NCBI GenBank assembly: GCA_937875545.1
Contig: CALLYE010000180.1
Span: forward strand, 1-41,866
Length of the DNA: 41,866 nucleotides
Direction: 5' to 3'
Source of the DNA: DTU078 sp002397345
Lineage (GTDB): Bacteria > Bacillota > Clostridia > Oscillospirales > CAG-272
A program made the position numbers and the translations under genes. The notes under the pieces were generated by a model that did not search any database, was not told the DNA's origin, and saw nothing but the letters and a program-made list of their open reading frames with translations. Positions 24,483-32,635 of this stretch are shown piece after piece; within the stretch, counting starts at the first letter, position 1; each line of letters begins with the position of its first letter.

Positions 24483-25907
24483 TTAAAATCTGAAATAAAT
24501 GAACGGATTGTATGAACCAATGGCAAGCTCGACCACACAAGGGAGCAAAACAGCGATTGTTCCAGTATCGATTAATACCGCACCAATTGAAGTGGCGCTG
24601 AGCTTCGTTTTCAAAAGTTTCGATACCGGAGCAGACACAATAACAGCGATTATGAACATCACTAAAAACTGCATGGAAACGCCCGCTCTTTGAAGAACAA
24701 GAGAAGCATGTAAATTCGCTCCGCCGAATCCGTAACCGCCTGTCATCGCTTTTAAAATTATCGCAAGTTCAGCCATCGTTTCCGATCTGAAAATTACCCA
24801 CCCGAAAAGAACACACAGCATTGTATAAATTCGGTTGAGGACAGGTATTTTTTCAATATATTTTCCCCAAACCAGCTTTTCGAGAACCAAAAGTACGCCG
24901 AAATATACACCCCATATAATAAAATTCAGGCTCGCTCCGTGCCAGAATCCCGTACACGCCCATACAATCATCATGTTGAATATCCATTTCGGCGTGGAGA
25001 CCCTGTTTCCGCCCAAAGGAATATACAAATAATCCCTGAAGAAGGTGGATAGAGAAATGTGCCATCTCCTCCAAAAATCAGTCACAGATTTTGATGTGTA
25101 TGGATAATTGAAATTTTCGAGATAATTGAAGCCCATCATCATACCCATGCCGATCGCCATATCTGAATATCCGGAAAAATCGTAGTAAATCTGCATGGCG
25201 TAAGCAAGCATCGCAATCCACACCCCGATGATTCCGTAATCGGGTGCCGGAGAATTTAAAATACCGTCGGCCGCCATCGCCATTGTGTTAGCAATCAGCA
25301 CTTTTTTAGAAAGACCGCAGATGAAACGCCTCATTCCGGCGGCAAACTCATCAATCGTTTCCTGACGGTTTGTCAGCTCGTCCGCAATTGTTTCATATCT
25401 GACCACCGGCCCGGCGATCAATTGAGGGAATCCGCACAAATACGCGCCGAGTAACAGGATGTCTTTTTGAACGGCAACATCTCCCCTGTACACATCGATG
25501 ACGTAGGAAAGAATCTGAAACGTATAAAATGAAATACCGATGGGAAGAGCGATTTCTGGGACGGGAACAGCCATTCCGGTAACCGCGTTGAATAAACTGA
25601 CAAAAAATCCGGCATACTTGAAAATCATGATCAGAAGCAAATTGAGGATAACGTCTAAAATCATGTATGCTTTTGCTTTTCCCCTTTTTTTGGCTTCAGT
25701 TTCATTTGAGATCATGAGCGCAAAAACGTAATTAAAGCCAATGGAAAACAGTATCAGCAGGATATACAGCGGTTCGCCCCACGCGTAAAAAATCAACGAA
25801 AAAATTAAAAGGACAATGTTTTTAGTATATCTCTTCTTACAGGAAAAATAAACAATGAAAAAAAGCGGCAGAAACAGGAATATAAACGGCAGGCTTGAGA
25901 AAAGCAT
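24483..25907 (-). CDS. MBOAT-family O-acyltransferase (AlgI-like), copy 2
   Basis: Paralogue of the protein at 16.8-18.2 kb, with the same membrane layout and an identical C-terminal NPFIYFRF. Landmarks are LPIGISFYTFQILSYVIDVYRGD, YYDFSGYSDMAIGMGMMMGF, FWRRWHISLSTFFRDYLYIPLGGNR and GFWHGASLNFIIWG with the conserved histidines. AGGAG sits about 10 bp before the ATG at 25907, so I start there rather than at a GTG three codons earlier. It follows the second DHHW gene and is predicted to acylate an exported polysaccharide. Sequence divergence between the two copies is substantial, arguing for different acceptors or an old duplication. Confidence 0.93.
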   Translation of the reverse strand: MLFSSLPFIFLFLPLFFIVYFSCKKRYTKNIVLLIFSLIFYAWGEPLYILLILFSIGFNYVFALMISNETEAKKRGKAKAYMILDVILNLLLIMIFKYAGFFVSLFNAVTGMAVPVPEIALPIGISFYTFQILSYVIDVYRGDVAVQKDILLLGAYLCGFPQLIAGPVVRYETIADELTNRQETIDEFAAGMRRFICGLSKKVLIANTMAMAADGILNSPAPDYGIIGVWIAMLAYAMQIYYDFSGYSDMAIGMGMMMGFNYLENFNYPYTSKSVTDFWRRWHISLSTFFRDYLYIPLGGNRVSTPKWIFNMMIVWACTGFWHGASLNFIIWGVYFGVLLVLEKLVWGKYIEKIPVLNRIYTMLCVLFGWVIFRSETMAELAIILKAMTGGYGFGGANLHASLVLQRAGVSMQFLVMFIIAVIVSAPVSKLLKTKLSATSIGAVLIDTGTIAVLLPCVVELAIGSYNPFIYFRF

Positions 25908-25932
25908 TATATTCACTCCTGTATATTTTAAA

Positions 25933-27345
25933 TTATTTTAAACGGATTAGATTTAAGGTATTGTCATTCTGATTATCGAAAATACCTCTCAACGAATACT
26001 GCATAAACAGTACGTCGGTGATATTGTGCTCTTTCACATATTCTTGCAAATTACCGATTTCTCCGATTCTGCGGTAATCGAATATGTATGTCTCATCAAA
26101 ACTTGAACCTAAAAGCTCGGAGATGCCCCTTGAGTAAGAGTCGCTCAGCACCAAAACATTCCGGCTTGTGGAATTATTATATTTCAGATATTCCGCATAT
26201 GGGTAAAAATCGACATAGTGGTCGGTCGAAAGCTTTTTATCAAATAGTCCCTTGAGATATTGCCGCATCTTCGTGTTAAAATTATAATCGTATGTAGCTT
26301 TCAGTGTATGCTCCGGGAGATGGTAATCATAGAAGAAAAACGTATCGGAGCATTCGTAATATCCCGATGTTCTTGCATTCGTACCGTAAAACTTCGCATC
26401 TTCTATTTCATGAAGTTCTCCGATTTCCCTCGGACCGGCAATGGATGGAGAATCCTCTCTCATCATATTGACGATATCGCAATATGCCTCATACATGCCA
26501 TAGGCGTTCCAGTGATGGTCGGTCAGAAATAATTTATTAATGCTTTCCTCAAGCGTGTCTACCTTCAGGCGTTCGCTTTTGATATATGGATCTAACAGCG
26601 AGAAAAATTCATCGACTTTAGGCTTGAGCGATTTTTCATTTGGAATGTATTTTTCAAAAAACTCACCGTCTTGAAATCTGGAACACGCGTAAAAATACAC
26701 ATTAAGCCCAATCTCTCTACACACGTCCGATATGCCATTGACCAGCTTAGCCTGTTTTCTCATACGCTCGTCCTGCACTTTTTCAGGGGTGGACAAAACA
26801 AGAGTGATCAAAGATATCTTTTTCCCATCCGAATATTCGGCGTCTATAGTATAAAAATTCGTACCGCCCGAATTTGTGAGGTATTTCGACGTATGTTTTA
26901 CAATATACGGAGCGCCGTCATACGGAGAGCTGTCCGCAGGTTTGGACATTGTGGCTGTATCGTCAGCTTTAATTGTTTCGGTGTTTTGGAGCGTCTCCGT
27001 TATGTCGGCGTATACAGGGATTGGTTCTTCCGCAAGCTTGGAAAAAACGTTATTCAACGGCTGGTTAAAATTTATTTTTATGTTTTTCACTGTCGTGACG
27101 ATGTTGACATAAAACGGTAGATAATTAATATAAGTATCTTCGATGAAAGCCTTGCCATTTTCGATCCCATTGAAAAAGTCATGAAGCGGCATATCATCTC
27201 CATATACCTTCGACGGTTCGATAATGTTGCCCATTTTTTCCGTTGTCACCATCCCGAGGTATTCGAGCAATTTCAACGACGGAGCAAAAAGCATTATTAG
27301 CAAAATGAATCCGCATATAATTGATAAAAAAATTTTATTACGCAC
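25933..27345 (-). CDS. DHHW-family SGNH hydrolase-like protein, copy 2
   Basis: 470 residues, one N-terminal membrane segment (about 5-22). It matches copy 1 at 18.3 kb throughout: NTYLNYLPFY versus DTYINYLPFY near residue 75, VYFYACSRFQDGEFFE, and LFLTDHHWNAYGMY (DHHW 276-279). The serine block reads VLVLSDSYSRGI (Ser401-Asp402-Ser403), so Gly of the usual GDS is Ser while the putative catalytic Ser is kept. The start is a GTG at 27345 behind GAAGGAGA; the nearby ATG is out of frame and stops at once. It pairs with the MBOAT gene 25 bp downstream. Confidence 0.85.
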   Translation of the reverse strand: MRNKIFLSIICGFILLIMLFAPSLKLLEYLGMVTTEKMGNIIEPSKVYGDDMPLHDFFNGIENGKAFIEDTYINYLPFYVNIVTTVKNIKINFNQPLNNVFSKLAEEPIPVYADITETLQNTETIKADDTATMSKPADSSPYDGAPYIVKHTSKYLTNSGGTNFYTIDAEYSDGKKISLITLVLSTPEKVQDERMRKQAKLVNGISDVCREIGLNVYFYACSRFQDGEFFEKYIPNEKSLKPKVDEFFSLLDPYIKSERLKVDTLEESINKLFLTDHHWNAYGMYEAYCDIVNMMREDSPSIAGPREIGELHEIEDAKFYGTNARTSGYYECSDTFFFYDYHLPEHTLKATYDYNFNTKMRQYLKGLFDKKLSTDHYVDFYPYAEYLKYNNSTSRNVLVLSDSYSRGISELLGSSFDETYIFDYRRIGEIGNLQEYVKEHNITDVLFMQYSLRGIFDNQNDNTLNLIRLK

Positions 27346-27390
27346 ACATAAATCTCCTTCAGTCGCGGGGTGAGATGTAACTTTGCTTCT

Positions 27391-27426
27391 AAAAAAGAGG
27401 GGAAACTATTACCGCTTCCCCTCTTT
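27391..27426 (-). terminator. Rho-independent terminator of the SBP2/CBM9-2 operon
   Basis: AAAGAGGGGAA and TTCCCCTCTTT form an 11-bp stem (27416-27426 and 27394-27404) followed on the minus strand by a T-run. It separates the surface-module operon from the DHHW/MBOAT pair downstream. Confidence 0.9.
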
Positions 27427-27461
27427 GATTTAAATATGATTAACTTTAATGGTATGTAGGA

Positions 27462-28352
27462 TTAGATTTTGATTTTTTTGGTCACAACAATTCCGCACGT
27501 GCTTATAAACGTGAGAACGGAGAAAGCGATTATTAAAGCGTCACTTGTCTGAGGAGCGGCAGCGTTGGTCGGTGTATTAGTCACAGAAACGTGTGATTCC
27601 GGAGCGGTTGGGGTTGTTGCGGGCGCTTCAACCGAAGACTCGGACGCGGTGCCGGCTGCGGATTCGTCTGAAAGTTTAAGTATGCCCCAGATGGAAGCGT
27701 TTACCGACGCGGTATCGGTTTCGTCAGACCAGCCAAAACAGTAGTCTCTTGTGCCCGCTTCCGTTGCGTCGTTGTATTGATAATCAACGCCGAGTTCAAG
27801 GCCGGCTGCGAGCGTGATCACTTCGGGAGCGAACGCGACTTCGATGACGAAGCCGTTGTCGGTCTTTTTCGCGGCGCTTTTAGTTTCTTTTGTATAAGAC
27901 GCGCCGTTTCTCGGCGTTTTAGAAGTGCCGTCAAAACAGAAGGAGAATTGATAGTTACCGGATGTTTCCCACGGAGAGGCTGACGCGCGCAAGCATGTTT
28001 CATCAATATAGAGGAATATTGTGTCGTTTTTCCATTCCTGAGCTGTCGGGTCTCCGCCGTAAGCGTTGGTTACGTCGTCGTCGGTTACTTCAAAAAGGAA
28101 GTATATGTAGCTTTCATCCCAGAGAGCAGAGGCATATGCTTTCTCAACTTCGGGGGCGAAATCTTTGAGATCACCGGCCTTTACATGCGTAAGCTGCTGC
28201 TTGTCGGCGGTTGCCCAGATTGCGTCGATTTCGCCGTCAATGACTGGGGTCCCTTTTTTTGCCGTCGCTTTCTCATCGACAGCTAACGCGGATGGTATCA
28301 TCGCAAGCGAGAGAAGCATAGCTGCGAGAAAAATGGCAAGTGTCTTTTTCAT
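27462..28352 (-). CDS. Secreted CBM9-like protein with PQTSD C-terminal anchor (copy 2)
   Basis: Signal peptide 1-24 (AAMLLSLAMIPSALA). Residues about 30-230 form a CBM9-like domain: GTPVIDGEIDAIWATADKQ, ASALWDESYIYFLFEVTDDDV, NDTIFLYIDETC, NGFVIEVAFAPE and FGWSDETDTASVNASIWGILKL. These are the canonical strands of 'carbohydrate-binding family 9-like' proteins and are clearer than in the 3.1-kb homologue. A Ser/Thr/Pro linker leads to PQTSD (267-271), a hydrophobic stretch and KKIKI. Predicted to hold a glycan-binding domain at the cell surface. AGGAGA precedes the ATG. The solute-binding lipoprotein ends 42 bp upstream, so the two are cotranscribed and end at the terminator at 27.4 kb. Confidence 0.88.
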   Translation of the reverse strand: MKKTLAIFLAAMLLSLAMIPSALAVDEKATAKKGTPVIDGEIDAIWATADKQQLTHVKAGDLKDFAPEVEKAYASALWDESYIYFLFEVTDDDVTNAYGGDPTAQEWKNDTIFLYIDETCLRASASPWETSGNYQFSFCFDGTSKTPRNGASYTKETKSAAKKTDNGFVIEVAFAPEVITLAAGLELGVDYQYNDATEAGTRDYCFGWSDETDTASVNASIWGILKLSDESAAGTASESSVEAPATTPTAPESHVSVTNTPTNAAAPQTSDALIIAFSVLTFISTCGIVVTKKIKI

Positions 28353-28394
28353 GTTTGTTTTCTCCTGTTGTATATTATTTTTTGGATAACATGA

Positions 28395-29858
28395 TTATTT
28401 TGCCGAGTTAATTTCTAGAGTTTTAATAATTTTTTCGAATTTTTTCGCAATGGTTTTTGTGTATTTCGAGGCTGTGGACGTGATGTTGCGATTGTTATTC
28501 ATGTACATTGGCGCAAGCCATAAGTCTCTGATCATATCGACCCAGATGGTATCTCCGCAATCGATCACTCTGTGCGCCATGATGAGATCAAGCATGCCTT
28601 GCGAGTCTTCGTCACGCGCGTATTTAGTTTTTAAAGCTATATCATAATAAGCCGGAATTACCAAATTGCCCGATTGGCAGGTCAGCGCCTCAATGATCGC
28701 GGAGGTGCGGTCTGCATCCGAAACAGTGATCGGCACGGTAAACATATCGAAGAACGAAATTCTGGTGATATAGTTTTCTTGCGCCTCATTATATTTCGGG
28801 AACGGAATGATGCCGAATTCTGTATCCATATCTCTGAGATAGGAGACATTGAAGAAGTTGGTGGAGAAGAAAAGCGCCTGATTGTTTTTGAACATATTGA
28901 CGAAGGTTGGGCTGATCTGATCGCCGATGGTAGTTTTAAACCATTGGCCCGAATCCCACATGATCTCAAATACTTTATTGAAAACCTCAATGAATTTTTG
29001 GTCTGTATCAATATTATAAATAGGATAATTTTCTTCATCCTTATTAACGCTCTTGACGCCCGCGGCAAGTGTTAAGGTATAGCCGACGAAATTCGGCGTG
29101 CCGATGGTGCCGTAGAGGTCGTTTGCATTATACTTACCGTCTCCGTTTATATCATTTGTGGCAGCGGAACCGAGCTCATTGTATTTATCGAAAGACCACT
29201 GGTTTTTATACACAAGCTCATACGGGTTTTCAAGGCTATAATCGCCAATGAGTTGCTTGTTGAACAGAAGAACTGATGTATAGTCATAGAAAGTCAGGTT
29301 GAGGTCTCCCACCGCGAAATAGCGGTACGGTCCGAGGGCGATGTCATTGGTCAGGGAGTCATCCCAATACGGCTTGGAAAGATCGATGTTGGGCAAATCG
29401 CTGATTTCATATAAAATTCCTTCAACCGCCATAGACAAAGCCGCTGTACATCTTGCGTTTATCATATCATAAGCGTCTTCGTTGGCAAGCACAGTGGCGC
29501 GTGCGACAGCGGTATCTGTAAATGTCGTTTCCGTAATTTCGATGTTGAATCTATCGGAAACCGCCATATTGCGAGTAAAAATCGCGTCATTGATCACTTC
29601 GCCGTTTTGTGTTTCTGCACAGATATTTCCGTTAAACCATTTGTCATCTCTCGAATAGACTCTGAATTTATATCCGTTATAATTTTTCGTCTCAACGCCG
29701 TCGTGGTACAAATTATCCGTTGTATCGGATATGGAAGGGGTATCGCTTGTTTCTTCGTTTTTCCCTGATTGTGATATATCGGCACAAGATGGGAACACCG
29801 ATACCAGCATAAGTATCAAAAGCATCCATGCGATAGATCGTATTAATGTGGATTTCAT
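28395..29858 (-). CDS. Orphan extracellular solute-binding lipoprotein (copy 2)
   Basis: 487 residues, lipobox FPSC with lipidated Cys25. It shares with copies 1 and 3 NDAIFTRNMAVSDRF, AYDMINARCTA, LPNIDLSKPYWDDSL, FNKQLIGDYSLENPYELV, EFGIIPFPKYNEAQENY and PAYYDIALKTKYARDEDSQGMLDLI. The calcium-type loop is DINGDGKYNAND. Copy 1 and this one also share the sequence order IPAYYDI-x-LK. No permease or ATPase lies near. It leads the CBM9-like gene and is divergent from an AraC gene across an intergenic palindrome, suggesting direct control by that regulator. GGAGG precedes the ATG. Ligand unknown; a plant oligosaccharide is the natural guess. Confidence 0.87.
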   Translation of the reverse strand: MKSTLIRSIAWMLLILMLVSVFPSCADISQSGKNEETSDTPSISDTTDNLYHDGVETKNYNGYKFRVYSRDDKWFNGNICAETQNGEVINDAIFTRNMAVSDRFNIEITETTFTDTAVARATVLANEDAYDMINARCTAALSMAVEGILYEISDLPNIDLSKPYWDDSLTNDIALGPYRYFAVGDLNLTFYDYTSVLLFNKQLIGDYSLENPYELVYKNQWSFDKYNELGSAATNDINGDGKYNANDLYGTIGTPNFVGYTLTLAAGVKSVNKDEENYPIYNIDTDQKFIEVFNKVFEIMWDSGQWFKTTIGDQISPTFVNMFKNNQALFFSTNFFNVSYLRDMDTEFGIIPFPKYNEAQENYITRISFFDMFTVPITVSDADRTSAIIEALTCQSGNLVIPAYYDIALKTKYARDEDSQGMLDLIMAHRVIDCGDTIWVDMIRDLWLAPMYMNNNRNITSTASKYTKTIAKKFEKIIKTLEINSAK

Positions 29859-30056
29859 TTTTACCTCCGGGCATATGTATTTTTTATTACGCTTTGTTTT
29901 AAAAATAAGGGTTGCAAAATTAAGTAAGGTGAGGTATAATTAACATATGGACAAACGCAGTATAAAATTACAGACGAATAATAAAAACAAATAAAATAAA
30001 TGTTGCTGCCGGAACAACCCGAGTTTAGGGAACGTGTCCGCTCATTAAAAATTTGA

Positions 30057-30086
30057 GATATAATATCGCATATGCGATATTATATC
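30057..30086. promoter_or_regulatory. Perfect 30-bp palindrome in the SBP2/AraC divergent region
   Basis: GATATAATATCGCAT (30057-30071) is followed directly by its exact reverse complement (30072-30086). It contains TATAAT on both strands; the minus-strand copy has ATTACA 17 bp upstream and could be the SBP2 promoter. It could be an operator for a dimeric regulator. The rest of 29859-30191 is AT-rich with no gene seen. Confidence 0.6.
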
Positions 30087-30191
30087 ATGCAAATTTCATA
30101 ATGTAATGTCATAAGATGCTTATTATTTATCAAAATAATATAATAATATGCTAATAATGGTATTCATTAAAATATGAACAGAGGTGATAAA

Positions 30192-31031
30192 ATGCAATCT
30201 AATATTTTATATTCCGATACGGGAAACGGAGTATTTTGTTCATATATGACGAGCGAACGGTTTTATATGCCGAACTTTCACGCTCATGTTCAATACGAAT
30301 ATTTGTATATCCGCCAAGGAACGTTAATTGTTGAAAGCAACGCGGACAAAGAAAAAGTAAAAGGTCCGTGCGTTATCATCCATAAACCCTATACCCTTCA
30401 CAAAGCATATACTCACGACGAGCACGAGGGGATTTACGAAAGATATGTCATTAATTTTAAGGAAAACCTGCTGATGGATTTTGTTAAATATTTTGAAAAT
30501 CTGGACAGGATCAAAGGATTCGGTATGATCGTGATTCAAATCGACGAGCGGGTATCCGAGTATTTGAAACGCTGTTATGAAGATGTTATGGAAGCAAACC
30601 GGAAAACAGAATATCATAGAAGCATCTTAATTCTCGCGCTTATTACCGATACTCTGATACGGTGCATGGAGGAAAGTGAGCCGAAGAAAACCTCTTCTCA
30701 TATAAAATATATTTATGAGATTGTGCAGTATATAAGTGAAAACCTGCATCTTAATCTCACGCTGGAGGAGATAGCGGACAAATTTTTTATAAGCAGAGCG
30801 AAGCTCGTGGCGGACTTCAAAGCGGTCACGGGTATGAGCGTAAAAAAATATGTGACGCTAATGAAGGTAAACGCGGCTATAACAATGCTCCGAAATGGGC
30901 TGAGTGTGTCGGATACGGCGGAGGCGTGCGGCTTTTGTGATGACAGCCATTTTATCATTACTTTTAAAACATATACAGACATGACACCAAAAGAATATAT
31001 GCGTAAAAAAAGCGGCGAATACAAATTCTAA
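30192..31031 (+). CDS. AraC-family transcriptional regulator
   Basis: The start at 30192 (MQSNILYSDTGNGVF) is set by GAGGTGA 6 bp upstream; an in-frame ATG at 30174 would put the site inside the gene. 279 residues: cupin-like sensor with HAHVQYEYLYIRQGTLIVES and GPCVIIHKPYTLHKAYTHDEHEG, then HTH LTLEEIADKFFISRAKLVADFKAVTGMSVKKYV and the second LSVSDTAEACGFCDDSHFIITFKTYTDMTPKEYMR. It is divergent from solute-binding protein 2 and convergent with solute-binding protein 3, so it is the likely sugar-responsive switch for one or both. Confidence 0.9.
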   Translation: MQSNILYSDTGNGVFCSYMTSERFYMPNFHAHVQYEYLYIRQGTLIVESNADKEKVKGPCVIIHKPYTLHKAYTHDEHEGIYERYVINFKENLLMDFVKYFENLDRIKGFGMIVIQIDERVSEYLKRCYEDVMEANRKTEYHRSILILALITDTLIRCMEESEPKKTSSHIKYIYEIVQYISENLHLNLTLEEIADKFFISRAKLVADFKAVTGMSVKKYVTLMKVNAAITMLRNGLSVSDTAEACGFCDDSHFIITFKTYTDMTPKEYMRKKSGEYKF

Positions 31032-31093
31032 CTTAAATATATGGATTTTGACGCGGTTTTTTTCTTAGTTATCGAATTTTAGTATTAATTATA

Positions 31094-31129
31094 GGCTCCC
31101 CTGCTTCACGCACCGCGGGGGAGCCTTTT
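31094..31129 (+). terminator. Terminator of the AraC gene
   Basis: GGCTCCCC (31094-31101) pairs with GGGGAGCC (31118-31125), followed by TTTT. It lies between convergent genes and may serve both strands. Confidence 0.82.
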
Positions 31130-31140
31130 CATATTTGTTT

Positions 31141-32586
31141 TTAGTTTTTATTCGATTCAAAGGCTTTCAGTGTTTTTTCAAGACCCTTTATTACGGACTT
31201 TTCACGTTTGGCGTAAAAAGACGCGAATTCCTTTTTTGCTATAATGTTGTTTATAATGCCCGACGCGATACTGCCCCAGTCGTACATACGCGCAAGGTCA
31301 TATACGGTGCTCCCGAGGATAATATCGAGCATTTCAGCCGATTTCTCGTCGCGCAGCCCCTTGCCGGTTATCGTTATGTCATAATACGCCGGTGTGATAT
31401 AATAATCGGATAATATCGCAAGGGACTGGAGCACCGACCCGGCACGTTCCGGATCTCCAACCGTTATCGGCAGCGACGCGGTAAATATGTCATAAGGTAT
31501 TACATAAGTATAATAATTCTGCTGCTCCTCGTCATATTTGGGCAGCGGGATGATGCCGAAATCATCATCCATGCTGCGGAAAAGGCGGACGCAGGCCATG
31601 ACCTGACCGCATAACAAAGCCCTGCCGTCAATGAATACCTTGCCTTCGTATTCGATGAGGGTCATATTATTTTTGCCGAAAAGATCGACGATTTTATCAT
31701 ATACAGAGATAAAGCGATCATCGCCGACGGTTATCTGGGGCAGTCCGTCGGCGTTCACACCGGCAAGAGGTTCGCCGCCGGCGATGAGCAGGGCATAATA
31801 ATTGACTTCGTGGGTGGCAAGCCCGTATTGGTCGTCCTCTGCTTTGAATTTCCCGTCGCCGTTGAGATCCTTGTTGACGGCGGTCATCATCGAATACGCC
31901 GTGTCAAAAGTCCATTTTCCGTCGCGCACGAGCTGATACGGGCTTTCGAGAGAATAATCCGAGATAAGCCGCTTGTTGAACATATATATCCATACCGCTT
32001 CGTTTTTCCCGAGCGATATATCGGATACTCCGTAATACAGTCTGCCAGCTATTGTAAAATAGCTGTTGGCATTCTGATCCCAAGCGGGACTCGACATATT
32101 CAGAGTGCCGACATTATACAAGTTGAGTAACATATCGTCGGCGGCAAGGGTGGTGCTCTCGTTCATGTTGGCCATGATAAAGTCATACTGGTCGTCGTTG
32201 GAAAGAATAAGGGAGCGTATGACGGTGGCGACACTGTCGACGTGTTCAACCTCGAATTTTATGTCACACTCCGACTCGAGCCTGAGATTCCGGTTATAAA
32301 TCGCATCGTTGATTATTTCCGCGTTCAGTTCCTCCACGCTTATCTCTGTATACTGCCACCACGAATTTTTTCTGTCGAGGGCGCGTATGGTCGCCCCGCC
32401 GAGGTCGATTTTGGGTAGTGTGTCAAGTATGGAGGAGGTCTCCGCTTCGGTCTGTGTGATCGACGCTCCTTCTCCGGCGGAAGAGCCCGACTGCTTTGCG
32501 CAGGATAAGGCGGTAAAAATAACAGAAGCCAAGGTGATTACAGTCAAAAAAGAACAGATAACGCTCGTGCTTTTCTTTAATGCCAT
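31141..32586 (-). CDS. Orphan extracellular solute-binding lipoprotein (copy 3)
   Basis: The start at 32586 (MALKKSTSVICSFL) has GGGGG a few bases upstream; a longer frame to 32601 does not. Lipobox ALSC, lipidated Cys29. Shared family blocks: NDAIYNRNLRLESEC, YDFIMANMNES, SLGKNEAVWIYMFNKRLISDYSLESPYQLV, DDDFGIIPLPKYDEEQQNYYTYVIPYD and TPAYYDITITGKGLRDEKSAEMLDII. The loop DLNGDGKFKAED is of calcium-binding type. No transporter genes adjoin it. It is followed on the minus strand's upstream side by a URO-D-fold gene only 49 bp away, so the two are cotranscribed. Its C-terminus is the best match to the decayed copy at 14.1 kb. Confidence 0.87.
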   Translation of the reverse strand: MALKKSTSVICSFLTVITLASVIFTALSCAKQSGSSAGEGASITQTEAETSSILDTLPKIDLGGATIRALDRKNSWWQYTEISVEELNAEIINDAIYNRNLRLESECDIKFEVEHVDSVATVIRSLILSNDDQYDFIMANMNESTTLAADDMLLNLYNVGTLNMSSPAWDQNANSYFTIAGRLYYGVSDISLGKNEAVWIYMFNKRLISDYSLESPYQLVRDGKWTFDTAYSMMTAVNKDLNGDGKFKAEDDQYGLATHEVNYYALLIAGGEPLAGVNADGLPQITVGDDRFISVYDKIVDLFGKNNMTLIEYEGKVFIDGRALLCGQVMACVRLFRSMDDDFGIIPLPKYDEEQQNYYTYVIPYDIFTASLPITVGDPERAGSVLQSLAILSDYYITPAYYDITITGKGLRDEKSAEMLDIILGSTVYDLARMYDWGSIASGIINNIIAKKEFASFYAKREKSVIKGLEKTLKAFESNKN

Positions 32587-32635
32587 GTCAGTTACCCCCA
32601 AAATTATATTCAGTTTTAAATTATTCTCTGGACTA

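Noticed and set aside
18261..27345. Alginate biosynthesis locus
   Set aside because: Only the AlgI/AlgJ-like pairs are present; no synthase, epimerase or export genes, and the host looks Gram-positive.
30057..30086. CRISPR repeat or tRNA-like structure
   Set aside because: A single loopless palindrome with no second copy or cloverleaf.
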